NCBI GenBank assembly: GCA_017962845.1 | Contig: JAGCUN010000030.1 | Span: forward strand, 104,321 to 168,320 | Origin: Bacteroidales bacterium | GTDB lineage: Bacteria; Bacteroidota; Bacteroidia; Bacteroidales; WCHB1-69 | Direction: 5' to 3' | DNA length: 64,000 bases | In this document: positions 44,576 through 53,206 of the stretch, piece by piece | Layout: every line of letters begins with the position of its first letter | Numbering within the stretch: position 1 is the stretch's first letter | Translations under genes and position numbers: made by a program | Notes under the pieces: model-generated | Told to the model about the DNA's origin: nothing | The model's input: only the letters and a program-made list of their open reading frames with translations | Databases searched by the model: none

Positions 44576-46359
44576 TTTACAATCAGAATTTTCTCACTTT
44601 TATCCCCTACCCTTACCACATACGTTCCAGCGGGCAGCGGCAGCTGCCTGAAGAATTGCGATTGTCCTTCCTCACAGTATAACAGACTGCTGTAAACCAT
44701 CCGACCGCCCATGTCATACACACATAGGGTGCGGATGCCCGGTTCGTCCACCGCAACACTGACCGTCACCTCACCTGCAGTAGGATTGGGGTAGAACGAC
44801 AGCGCGCTAACATCCTCTTTCACATGGATATACTCCAACATCTCGGCGATGGCCTGCGCGGGGCGCTTCCTTAAGAACTCATCCATCTCCTTCACATCTG
44901 CATTCCACTTTTGATAAGTGGCCGGAAAATGAAAACGCTCGATCTGCATAGGGATCTCCTGCTGTAGGGCATCCACCGCGGCATCCCAATAAGGTTTCGT
45001 TGAGTAATAACTTAAAATCCTATGGCATAAATCATTATATCTTTCCACCACCCGTTTTTGAAAAACAGGATTCTCCAACAATTTACGGAACAGCAGCGTA
45101 GAAATGCGCGAGGCGGGGTACTCCTCATCGCCATCGTAAGTAGCGTAGGCAAAACCGTCCCATTCCAAATGCTTCAACGCCGCATCCCCATCATAAAAAA
45201 TCCATCTCCACTTTCCCATAAAATACTGCCAGCATCGCATGTTGTTGGCTGGCCAGTCTTCATTATCAATAAATATTTCAAATAATTGATAATCAATAAA
45301 ATTATCCACATCAATCAAACGACAAGCCTCCTCGTAGTTCTCCTTTATTGACAGGTCGGCAGTGGCCAGCCACGACATCATCTCCTGAAAATAGACATCC
45401 GTGCCGTTGTCGAGCAAGCTCACCCAGTTGGACATGATGTTGTAGTAGTCCTCGTTGCCGCCGTAATGGTCTTTGAGGAAATGCTCGTCAGGCTTCTCCT
45501 GTATGAAGTAGATGCCCCAGTACTCGCCGTTGAGGTAGAGCACGGCGGGACGGATGGCGGGCACGTCGAGCCGCAGGTTGCGGGCGATCTGCTCTGTAAC
45601 CATATTCTGCACGCCGGCATGGGTCCATGCGCACGCGAAAGGCTTCAGCACCAGCCGTTTGAAGGCATCCACATCGGTATCCTCGAAAATCCGCGCCCGA
45701 AAGCGCTTGTCGCCATACTCCTCGCGGGCATACACCTTCATGCCCTTTTGCGCATACCGGCGGGAAGAACCGCCATGGGTGCGCAGACCACACTGCTGAT
45801 TAAGCGACTGTCCATCTGGTAGATACAGTTCCAAATTCACCACACGCTCCCACTCGCGGCCTTCCTGATAGTAGTTGCCGCTCCATTCGTCGCCGTTGTA
45901 CCACACGCCCGGCACCAAAATGCCGACCGTATCGTCGATAATGTCGCGGTGGGAGGCGCAGATGGACACCACGGGCAGTCCGTGACTGTCGCTGCCCAAG
46001 TCAGCAACAATGTATGTTTGGGTGACCACCTGCCCTACCCGCTGGCCAACGCTGTTGAACGCGGCGGCGCGCAGCACCACCACCTGTTGCACGCCATCGG
46101 CAGGGGCGTGAAAATCCGCTGGGGGGCACATCGGCACTTGGTACAGGGCCGCATCGGAGAAGAGGTTGCTGGTGAGGGTAAGCGGATGGGTGTAGGGCCT
46201 ATCGGCGGTGGTAGGCGGCTGTCCGTTGGTGGTGAAGAAGATGCGCAGGGCGGTGTCGGGGCAGGTCATGGTCACCTGCGGGGCGTGCTGGTAGAAGCCG
46301 CCGGCGGGCACCACCTGCAAGTTCTGCGCTGGCAGCCACGAGACCACCAGCAGCAGCAT
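44572..46359 (-). CDS. CotH kinase-family protein with T9SS sorting domain
   Basis: The 595-residue product starts with a chitobiase-like beta domain (TTNGQPPTTADRPYTHPL). A CotH kinase-like core follows (LRTHGGSSRRYAQKGMKVY, VLYLNGEYWGIYFIQEKPDE, WRWIFYDGDAALKHLEWDG), then a C-terminal T9SS sorting domain (SFYPNPTAGEVTVSV, CVYDMGGRMVYS). It should be exported and delivered to the surface. The ATG at 46359 directly follows an in-frame TGA; an ATG at 46386 in the same frame reads MRARLVLL-stop, so the signal peptide may be damaged or re-initiated. Confidence 0.88.
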   Translation of the reverse strand: MLLLVVSWLPAQNLQVVPAGGFYQHAPQVTMTCPDTALRIFFTTNGQPPTTADRPYTHPLTLTSNLFSDAALYQVPMCPPADFHAPADGVQQVVVLRAAAFNSVGQRVGQVVTQTYIVADLGSDSHGLPVVSICASHRDIIDDTVGILVPGVWYNGDEWSGNYYQEGREWERVVNLELYLPDGQSLNQQCGLRTHGGSSRRYAQKGMKVYAREEYGDKRFRARIFEDTDVDAFKRLVLKPFACAWTHAGVQNMVTEQIARNLRLDVPAIRPAVLYLNGEYWGIYFIQEKPDEHFLKDHYGGNEDYYNIMSNWVSLLDNGTDVYFQEMMSWLATADLSIKENYEEACRLIDVDNFIDYQLFEIFIDNEDWPANNMRCWQYFMGKWRWIFYDGDAALKHLEWDGFAYATYDGDEEYPASRISTLLFRKLLENPVFQKRVVERYNDLCHRILSYYSTKPYWDAAVDALQQEIPMQIERFHFPATYQKWNADVKEMDEFLRKRPAQAIAEMLEYIHVKEDVSALSFYPNPTAGEVTVSVAVDEPGIRTLCVYDMGGRMVYSSLLYCEEGQSQFFRQLPLPAGTYVVRVGDKSEKILIVN

Positions 46360-46400
46360 TCACAACAAGACAAGACGCGCTCTCATGGCGGGCTGCGAAA

Positions 46401-47156
46401 CTACAGCGAGCGGTTGATCACCCCGTTGAACTGAGCCGTGGGGGTGACGATGATTTCGTTGAGGCAGACGTGCGGCGGACGGCTAAGCACAAACTCCACG
46501 ATGTCGGCAATATCCTGAGCCACAAGCGGATCGTAGCCCTGATACACCTTGTCGGCCTTCTCCTTGTCGCCATGGAAGCGCACGACGGAGAACTCGGTCT
46601 CAGCGGCACCGGGGGCGATCATCGTCACCTTGATGCCGTAGGGCAGGAAGTCGGTGCGCATACCCTTGGTGAGCGCCAGCACGGCATGCTTGGTGGCGCA
46701 ATACACGCTGCCGCCCATATAGACCTCATGGCTGGCGGTGGAGCCGAGGTTGATGATGTGGCCGCTTTTGCGCTCCACCATCTGCGGGGCCACGAGGCGG
46801 GTGACGTAGAGCAGTCCCTTGATGTTGGTGTCGATCATGCGGTTCCAATCCTCGAGGGAGGCCTTGTGGATGGGGTCCAGCTCTACGGCGAGACCGGCGT
46901 TGTTGACGAGCACATCGATGGTGGCGAACTCTTCGGGGATGGAGTTGATGGCGCGTTCGCAGGCCTGCGGGTCGCGCACATCGAACACGAGCGGAAGCAC
47001 CTTGCAGGAGGTGCTACGGGTGATCTCATCGACCACCTTCATCAGTTTGTCCTCGCGGCGGGCGGTGAGGATGAGGCGGCCGTTTTCGCGGCTCATGGTG
47101 CGGGCGATGGCTTCCCCAAAACCTGTGGAAGCGCCAGTAATCATTATCGTTCTCAT
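46401..47156 (-). CDS. Short-chain dehydrogenase, YdfG-like
   Basis: The 251-residue classical SDR has TGASTGFGEAIAR for cofactor binding, NNAGLAVELDPIHKASLEDW, GHIINLGSTASHEVY (Ser), and VYCATKHAV (Tyr-xxx-Lys). The PGAAETEFSVVRFHGD and PPHVCLNEI blocks match the NADP-dependent 3-hydroxy-acid dehydrogenase YdfG group. It is 41 bp upstream of the CotH gene in the same direction. The physiological substrate is not fixed by sequence. Confidence 0.9.
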   Translation of the reverse strand: MRTIMITGASTGFGEAIARTMSRENGRLILTARREDKLMKVVDEITRSTSCKVLPLVFDVRDPQACERAINSIPEEFATIDVLVNNAGLAVELDPIHKASLEDWNRMIDTNIKGLLYVTRLVAPQMVERKSGHIINLGSTASHEVYMGGSVYCATKHAVLALTKGMRTDFLPYGIKVTMIAPGAAETEFSVVRFHGDKEKADKVYQGYDPLVAQDIADIVEFVLSRPPHVCLNEIIVTPTAQFNGVINRSL

Positions 47157-47196
47157 ATTCGGTAATTTTTAATCAATAATTCCTAAAAACAGTCAG

Positions 47197-47225
47197 CAAA
47201 AATACGATTTTTTTTGTTACTTTTG
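47197..47225. promoter_or_regulatory. Divergent promoters: TATTTTTG (minus) and TACTTTTG (plus)
   Basis: The minus-strand box at 47197-47204 serves the SDR gene and the plus-strand box at 47218-47225 serves the metallophosphoesterase gene, which begins 18 bp later. Confidence 0.6.
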
Positions 47226-47242
47226 CAGGTTAAAATAAAGAG

Positions 47243-48148
47243 ATGATGAAGAAGAGAGCGAGCAGGCGTTGGAGATTTATTGAAAAACCGGGATTAAATT
47301 GTGTTAATAGCCGCATGGAAATACAAAATAACACATCAAAAGAGGGAGAAGATAACAATCCTTTGGCACGCATCCAGTATGTCAGCGACTTGCATCTGGA
47401 ATTTTCGCAAAATCGTCAATGGATTGCTAAACATCCGCTGGAGGTGACAGGCGACATATTGCTAATTGCTGGCGACACGGCGTATCTTGATTCGCCAGAA
47501 TCGGAAAACGACACATACTCGGCATACAAGTTCTGGGATTGGGCGAGCAAGCAGTACAGGCAGGTTATCGTGTGTTTAGGCAACCACGACTTCTACGGAT
47601 ATTACGACCTTGCCACTATGCCAAATGGCTTCTGCAAAGAGATTCGGCATAATGTGCATGCCTACTACAACAGTGTGGTGCATCTTGGCGACATCGATAT
47701 CATCGTATCCACATTATGGTCGAGAATAGAGCCGTACAATGCATTCATGACAGAAAAGAGTGTCAGTGATTTCTATCGTATCATGTATGGGGAGCACCGG
47801 CTAACAGCCGATGATTTCAACCATGAGCATGAGCGTTGCCTCGCGTTCATCGAAAAGGCCATTTCAGAAAGTGATGCCCAAAAGATTATCGTCCTCACGC
47901 ATCACGTCCCCACACAATTATGCACAGCGGCAGAATTTCAGAACAGTACCATTAACGGAGCATTCACTGTGGAACTGGCCAACTTTATATCCAACCATCG
48001 TATTGATTATTGGATATACGGCCACTCGCACCGCAACATCAAAGCGCAGATTGGCGATACTCTTATTTTGTCCAACCAGTTGGGCTACATTTCACATCAC
48101 GAGCATTTGATGAATGGATTTAACACTTCTGCAATGATTGAAGTATAA
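47243..48148 (+). CDS. Calcineurin-like metallophosphoesterase
   Basis: The 301-residue protein has all the metal-binding blocks of the family: YVSDLHLEF, DILLIAGDTAY, CLGNHDFYGYY, VLTHHVPT and YGHSHRN. The first 24 residues (basic, no conserved look) may be untranslated; an internal ATG at 47315 is an alternative start. It has its own promoter and marks the left edge of the defence cluster. The substrate (phosphodiester or nucleotide) is not predictable. Confidence 0.88.
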   Translation: MMKKRASRRWRFIEKPGLNCVNSRMEIQNNTSKEGEDNNPLARIQYVSDLHLEFSQNRQWIAKHPLEVTGDILLIAGDTAYLDSPESENDTYSAYKFWDWASKQYRQVIVCLGNHDFYGYYDLATMPNGFCKEIRHNVHAYYNSVVHLGDIDIIVSTLWSRIEPYNAFMTEKSVSDFYRIMYGEHRLTADDFNHEHERCLAFIEKAISESDAQKIIVLTHHVPTQLCTAAEFQNSTINGAFTVELANFISNHRIDYWIYGHSHRNIKAQIGDTLILSNQLGYISHHEHLMNGFNTSAMIEV

Positions 48149-48160
48149 AAACGAGGAACA

Positions 48161-48229
48161 ATGACAATATACCAGAATTTAGGCATACATATCAGAAACT
48201 ATATGGTTAATACTAATTGGAAAGAATGA
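48161..48229 (+). pseudogene. Probable 5' remnant of an hsdS gene
   Basis: A 22-codon frame begins MTIYQNLGIHIRNYM and ends in a TGA that overlaps the next ATG (ATGA). The start resembles the HsdS N-terminus encoded at 49313 (ITYQRLGDYIREV). I read it as a decayed hsdS start rather than a leader peptide, though translational coupling to the next gene is possible. Confidence 0.4.
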
Positions 48230-49305
48230 TGAAAAACAACAAATCTCTAACACAAAACAACCAGATTGTGTCGCCAGCGGTGTCACATTCGCTTATCAAT
48301 GATTTACGACAAATCATCGAGCAGGCTCGCAGCCATGTAGCAACCATAGCCAACTATACGCTAACCACGATGTATTGGCACATTGGCGAGCGTATCAATC
48401 GCGATGTGCTTGACAATCAGCGTGCTGAGTATGGAAAGCAAATCGTGTCGCAGGTTGCGACACAATTACAAGAAGAATATGGGACGAAAGGATTTGACGA
48501 GAAGAATATTCGCAGAATGATGAAATTTGCCCGGATTTTCTCCGATATCCAAATTGTCGCACCACTGGCGCGACAATTGTCATGGTCCCATTTTTTGATT
48601 GTTATGCCCATTAAAGACGAACTTAAGCGGGAGTTTTATTTGACAATGGCTGCAGCAGAAAGATGGAGCAAGAGGGCACTGCAGGAGAAAATAGACGGTA
48701 TGCTTTATGAACGCACAGCTATCAGTGGCAAACCTGACGAATTCATCAAGAAAGAATTATCCACATTGCGTAGTGAAAACGTGATGTCACCTGACTTGGT
48801 TTTCAAGAGTCCTTATTTCTTGGAATTCACAGGCTTGACAGGTTATTATAGTGAGAAAACCTTGGAGGATTGTTTGCTTGCTAATTTAGAGCAGTTCATT
48901 ATCGAGCTAGGCAATGGTTTTAGTTTTGTGGCCCGTCAGAAGCGCATGATTATTGATGGCGAGGACTTCAAGCTTGACCTGTTGTTCTACCATCGTCGGT
49001 TGCATCGTTTGATAGCTATTGACTTGAAGAAAGGCCGTTTCAAGGCAGAATATAAAGGACAGATGGAACTCTATCTGCGTTGGCTGGAACAAAACGAGAT
49101 GGAGCCGGGTGAGGAAACGCCACTTGGGCTACTGCTATGCACAGAAGGCAGCGAGGAACAGATAGAGCTGTTACAGTTGGACAAGTCGGGCATCAAGGTG
49201 GCACAATACATGACTGAGCTCCCGCCAAAGAAACTGTTGCAAAAGCAGTTACAGAAATCGTTAGCAGAAATTAAAGCCCGCATTGAAAACCAGTTAGAAG
49301 AATAG
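48226..49305 (+). CDS. DUF1016/YhcG-type PD-(D/E)xK nuclease-domain protein
   Basis: The product has 359 residues from ATG 48226; the TTG at 48217 is less likely. The N-terminal DUF1016 domain has YWHIGERINRDVL, GFDEKNIRRMMKFARIF and LSWSHFLIVMPI. The C-terminal PD-(D/E)xK part has DGEDFKLDLLFYHRRLHRLIAIDLKKGRF, with Asp and Asp-x-Lys residues in place. Proteins of this family often sit inside type I restriction loci. Here the hsdS gene follows after 7 bp. Confidence 0.9.
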   Translation: MMKNNKSLTQNNQIVSPAVSHSLINDLRQIIEQARSHVATIANYTLTTMYWHIGERINRDVLDNQRAEYGKQIVSQVATQLQEEYGTKGFDEKNIRRMMKFARIFSDIQIVAPLARQLSWSHFLIVMPIKDELKREFYLTMAAAERWSKRALQEKIDGMLYERTAISGKPDEFIKKELSTLRSENVMSPDLVFKSPYFLEFTGLTGYYSEKTLEDCLLANLEQFIIELGNGFSFVARQKRMIIDGEDFKLDLLFYHRRLHRLIAIDLKKGRFKAEYKGQMELYLRWLEQNEMEPGEETPLGLLLCTEGSEEQIELLQLDKSGIKVAQYMTELPPKKLLQKQLQKSLAEIKARIENQLEE

Positions 49306-49312
49306 CACGAGT

Positions 49313-50404
49313 ATGAACACCGACATTACATACCAGCGTTTAGGCGACTATATCAGGGAGGTGAACCTCCGCAACCGCGACCTAAAGGTGACGCGGCTAT
49401 TGGGCGTTGGGTTGGAAAAGAAGTTCTTTCCATCGATTGCGAACATCATTGGGACAGACCTATCTAATTACAAAATAATACGAAAAGGCCAGTTCGGGTG
49501 CAAGTTTATGAGCGTGGGTCGTGATGGTATTTTGCCAGTGTCCCTTCTTGATGACGACGAACCCGCCATCATTTCGTCTGCATACTACGCTTTTGAAGTA
49601 AATGATCCCAATGAATTGTTGCCTGAGTATTTGATGATGTGGTTGCGTCGTCCAGAGTTCGACAGAGAGTTGTGGTTTTATTCTGGCGGCGATGTGCGTG
49701 GTGGCGTTAACTATGAGGCGTTTTGTGATATGCCGATTATTGTTCCCACCCTTGCCCGCCAGCGCGAGATTGTGGCGGAATACGAGACCTTGGACAACCG
49801 CATCCGCCTCAACGAGCAGATGATTGCCAAGCTGGAGGAAACCGCCCAAGCGCTTTACCGCAAGATGTTCGTGGACGGCGTGGACAAGGAGAATTTGCCG
49901 GAAGGGTGGAGATGGGGGAAGATAGGTGATTTGTTTGAATTACAACGTGGTTTTGATTTACCGAGTCAAGATAGAATTGATGGTGATTTCCCAATTTATG
50001 CATCAACAGGCATAGCAGAATATCATAACGCATACAAAGTAGAACCGCCTTGTGTAGTTACTGGTAGAAGTGGAACGATTGGTGAAGTTTTTTATGTTGA
50101 CAAACGCTGTTGGCCGCTCAATACCACACTGTGGGTTAAGGATTTCAAGAACACACCCTCATTCTTTGTGTATTACAAATTGAAAGAGTTGGAATTAGGT
50201 AAAACAGTATCTGGATTTGCAGCCGTTCCAACATTAAATAGAAACGATGTTCATATGATGGAATCTTCAATTCCGCCAACAGATTTGCTTGTAGAATTTG
50301 AAGGTGAAATGAAAGTTATTCATCAGCGTTTATCAATATCAAAACAAGAGAACGAGAAATTAACGGAATTACAGTCTTTGCTATTGGCGAGGATGGGGAA
50401 ATAA
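49313..50404 (+). CDS. hsdS: Type I restriction-modification specificity subunit HsdS
   Basis: The 363-residue protein has two target-recognition halves, each followed by a conserved helical spacer: PTLARQREIVAEYETLDNRIRLNEQMIAKLEETAQ in the middle and RLSISKQENEKLTELQSLLLARMGK at the end. HsdS sets the DNA target of a methylase/nuclease complex. Neither hsdM nor hsdR is present in the window, so it is an orphan unless it works with subunits encoded elsewhere. It is full length and shows no frame damage. Confidence 0.9.
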   Translation: MNTDITYQRLGDYIREVNLRNRDLKVTRLLGVGLEKKFFPSIANIIGTDLSNYKIIRKGQFGCKFMSVGRDGILPVSLLDDDEPAIISSAYYAFEVNDPNELLPEYLMMWLRRPEFDRELWFYSGGDVRGGVNYEAFCDMPIIVPTLARQREIVAEYETLDNRIRLNEQMIAKLEETAQALYRKMFVDGVDKENLPEGWRWGKIGDLFELQRGFDLPSQDRIDGDFPIYASTGIAEYHNAYKVEPPCVVTGRSGTIGEVFYVDKRCWPLNTTLWVKDFKNTPSFFVYYKLKELELGKTVSGFAAVPTLNRNDVHMMESSIPPTDLLVEFEGEMKVIHQRLSISKQENEKLTELQSLLLARMGK

Positions 50405-50411
50405 AAAAAAT

Positions 50412-50963
50412 ATGATTATGGGTTATATATTATCAAAAGAACAACTAAATAGTGTTAGGAATGAGAAACGTTTCTTTTCTATACTTAATGAATCAATGAA
50501 TGCGCACAAACGCAGTGCATATAGTTACGAAGTATCAGTCTTTTTGTCTCATAAACATTCTGATAGACCTATACTTGAAAATGTAATAACAATGTTGAAT
50601 GGTTTGGGAGTGTATGTCTATGTGGACTGGATTGATGATGGCATGCCATCATCAACTTCAGGATATACTGCTTCGAGAATCAAACAAAAGATTCGAGAAT
50701 GTAAGAAGTTCATATTATTGGCCACTGAAGATGCTATTGCTTCCAAGTGGTGTAATTGGGAATTGGGGTATGGTGACGCTCAGAAATACCCCACTAATAT
50801 AGCTGTAATGCCTATAACTGAAAAAAGGGGGGATATCTTTTCAGGCAACGAATATCTTCAGATATATCCAATAATCAAATCTGATTACGAATACATTCTT
50901 TCAGGATGTTATGTTGATTATGGAGGTAATAGAATTTCATTAGTAGAATGGTTAAAAAAATAA
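50412..50963 (+). CDS. TIR-domain protein 1
   Basis: The 183-residue protein is a TIR domain with a 40-residue N-terminal extension: YEVSVFLSHKHSDRPILENV (residues 39-58), YVYVDWIDDGMPS, and SKWCNWELGYGDA with the putative catalytic Glu at 117. TIR domains of this kind are NADases or make cyclic ADP-ribose signals in phage defence. It lies 7 bp after hsdS and 5 bp before a second TIR-like gene. Confidence 0.85.
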   Translation: MIMGYILSKEQLNSVRNEKRFFSILNESMNAHKRSAYSYEVSVFLSHKHSDRPILENVITMLNGLGVYVYVDWIDDGMPSSTSGYTASRIKQKIRECKKFILLATEDAIASKWCNWELGYGDAQKYPTNIAVMPITEKRGDIFSGNEYLQIYPIIKSDYEYILSGCYVDYGGNRISLVEWLKK

Positions 50964-50968
50964 ATAAT

Positions 50969-51568
50969 ATGGGACATAGATGCTTTATTTCATTTAAAAA
51001 GGAAGATATTTATTACAAAAACGAAATCCAAAAATGGGAGAGAGAAAACAAAGTTGACATGATTGACAAGTCGTTAAATACACCTATCAATTCAGATGAC
51101 GAAGATTATATTATGAGAAGAATCAGAGAGGATTATCTCTCTGATTCCACAGTAACTATCTTTTTAATAGGCTCGCATAGTTCCGAGAATTTAGGATGGG
51201 ACGAGCAAAAATATATTAAAAGAGAATTGCAGGCTTCTTTGTATAATGGTGAAGGTAATACAAGAAGTGGAATACTAGGTGTCGTTTTGCCCAGTATGTA
51301 TAGTGAAATATTTAAAGGACAATACATTTGCTCGATTTGTTACAATAGCCACAATAGTGTAGACATTAATGACAGAACAGTCATAAAAGAATTTAGCAGA
51401 AACTACTATCTGAATAATCATGGCAAGTGTGCTTATTCTGAAGATGACAGATATTGCGTTTTAGTTAAATGGAGTGATTTCGCACAAAATCCTAATGGCT
51501 ATATAGAACAGGCTTTTAATAAACGCAATCAGCCAATAGCAAATGATGTTATCGTAAGACCTAAATAA
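50969..51568 (+). CDS. TIR-like (DUF1863/ThsB-type) protein 2
   Basis: The product has 199 residues from MGHRCFISF (ATG 50969; an earlier ATG overlaps the previous gene). The N-terminus RCFISFKKEDIYYKNEI and the VTIFLIGSHSSENLGWDEQKYIKRELQ segment match the MTH538-like TIR family that includes ThsB of Thoeris. No SIR2- or macro-type ThsA effector gene is adjacent. It is a possible signal-producing sensor. Confidence 0.75.
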   Translation: MGHRCFISFKKEDIYYKNEIQKWERENKVDMIDKSLNTPINSDDEDYIMRRIREDYLSDSTVTIFLIGSHSSENLGWDEQKYIKRELQASLYNGEGNTRSGILGVVLPSMYSEIFKGQYICSICYNSHNSVDINDRTVIKEFSRNYYLNNHGKCAYSEDDRYCVLVKWSDFAQNPNGYIEQAFNKRNQPIANDVIVRPK

Positions 51569-51575
51569 TGTAAAT

Positions 51576-52775
51576 ATGGAAAAGAAGGTTTGTTTCGTTG
51601 TTATGGGGTTTGGAAAGAAGAAGGACCCTGATACAAATAGAACAATTGATTTGGATGCAACATACAAAAAGATTATTAAACCTGCCATAGAGTCAGCAGG
51701 ATGTAAATGTATCCGAGCAGACGAGATAATTGAGTCTGGAATTATCGACAAGAGTATGTATGCATTATTATATTATGCAGATGTCGTAATTGCAGACATA
51801 TCGACTTTTAATCCTAATGCCATATACGAATTAGGGGTAAGGCATACTTTACGTCCTTTCTCTACAATTATTATAAAAGAAGATGAAGGCAAGATCCCCT
51901 TTGATATAGGACACGACAGAATGATTAGTTATAAACACTTAGGAAATGAGATCTCTGAACAAGAGGCAAAGAAATGTGTGTCACAGTTACGAGATATAAT
52001 AAAAAGTGTTGTTGCTGATCCTCGAGTTGACAGTCCGCTATATACATACATTCCAAAAACAGAACAACCCAAAATTTCTGATGAAGAAATACAATGCATT
52101 ATCGGTGAACTGAAAAATAATGAGGATACGATTTATGCTTTGACTGAAAGAGCAAAAGAAATGATGGATGCTAAAGATTTCTGTTCTGCAGAAAAGCTGT
52201 GGGAGAAATTAGGCACAAAAGCTGAGAATGACAAATACTATATTCAACAGCAAGCATTATGTAGATATAAAAGTGAAGTTCCCACAAAATTAAGAGCACT
52301 AACAGATGCCCTGTCTATAATAGAAAAAATAGGAAACCAATCAGACACGGAAACATATGGAATAAAGGGAGCCATTTATAAACGACTATGGGAAGAAACC
52401 AAGGATAATAGTTATTTGGACTCTGCAATAGAATCATATAAAAAAGGTTGGAGTTTACATGAATACTATTATACTGGCGAGAACTATGCAAATTGTATGT
52501 ATATGAGAGCAATGGTTCTGGATGGAGAATTAAAGATTCATTCAAAAATGGAGGCAAAACTGACATTTGAGAAAATTATCCGGATAGTATTAAAATCTTT
52601 GGAAGAAGATGATCCTGAAGAGGTTATGTGGAAATATGCAACATTGTCTAACTCATATTTGGCTTTGAAACAATATGACGATGCCAAGAAGTATGAAAAC
52701 ATGTTTAGAGAACAAAATCCCTCTCAATGGCAGATTGAAACTTTTGAGAAAACAAAGCAGTTATACAGTGAATAA
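51576..52775 (+). CDS. TIR/deoxyribosyltransferase-like protein with TPR-sensor C-terminus
   Basis: In this 399-residue protein, residues 1-120 (KVCFVVMGFGKK, DLDATYKKIIKPAIESAG, YADVVIADISTFNPNAIYELGVRHTLRP) form a Rossmann-like domain related to nucleoside deoxyribosyltransferases and TIR folds. The C-terminal 250 residues are helical TPR-like repeats of the TRAFs-binding/TPR-S type. In published comparative genomics, TPR-S proteins recur with TIR domains in conflict systems. It is the central gene of the TIR cluster. Confidence 0.75.
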   Translation: MEKKVCFVVMGFGKKKDPDTNRTIDLDATYKKIIKPAIESAGCKCIRADEIIESGIIDKSMYALLYYADVVIADISTFNPNAIYELGVRHTLRPFSTIIIKEDEGKIPFDIGHDRMISYKHLGNEISEQEAKKCVSQLRDIIKSVVADPRVDSPLYTYIPKTEQPKISDEEIQCIIGELKNNEDTIYALTERAKEMMDAKDFCSAEKLWEKLGTKAENDKYYIQQQALCRYKSEVPTKLRALTDALSIIEKIGNQSDTETYGIKGAIYKRLWEETKDNSYLDSAIESYKKGWSLHEYYYTGENYANCMYMRAMVLDGELKIHSKMEAKLTFEKIIRIVLKSLEEDDPEEVMWKYATLSNSYLALKQYDDAKKYENMFREQNPSQWQIETFEKTKQLYSE

Positions 52776-52777
52776 TT

Positions 52778-53179
52778 ATGGCAAAAACATATAAAGTATT
52801 TATTAGCCATTCTTGGGATCATGTGGATGCTTTAAAAAGATTACGAAATCTTTTAAGCAACAGAGGGTACTTTAAGGTTGGGTTTAAAGAAGCATCACCA
52901 GATAATCCAATAAAATCCGAGAAGAATAAAGTTATTCGTTTGGAATTAGCTAATCGGATTAGGACATCCGATGTTGTACTTGGCATAGCAGGAGTTTATG
53001 CATCATATAGCGACTGGATGGAATGGGAGTTAAATAAGGCTATTCATTATAATGTTCCTATTATAGGTGTCATTCCACGAGGACAAAAAAATGTTTCAAG
53101 AATTGTGGCAGACAGAGCCGATGAAACAGTTAGATGGAATACAGAAAGTATTGTAGCTGCAATTCGTAGAAATGTATAA
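52778..53179 (+). CDS. TIR-domain protein 3
   Basis: The 133-residue protein is a minimal TIR domain: YKVFISHSWDHVDALKRLRNLL, TSDVVLGIAGVYASYSDWMEWEL with the Glu at 83, and IIGVIPRG. It begins 2 bp after the TPR-sensor gene, so the two are probably coupled. It is similar in size to single-domain TIR effectors. Confidence 0.8.
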   Translation: MAKTYKVFISHSWDHVDALKRLRNLLSNRGYFKVGFKEASPDNPIKSEKNKVIRLELANRIRTSDVVLGIAGVYASYSDWMEWELNKAIHYNVPIIGVIPRGQKNVSRIVADRADETVRWNTESIVAAIRRNV

Positions 53180-53206
53180 TTTGTTTAATTTAATAGAATT
53201 TAATCC

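Noticed and set aside
46357..46386. TGA recoded as an amino acid genome-wide
   Set aside because: recA and other clear genes end in TGA at the expected place, so TGA is a normal stop here.
50412..53179. Standard Thoeris system
   Set aside because: A ThsB-like TIR protein is present, but no ThsA (SIR2-, macro- or STALD-type effector) gene is adjacent.
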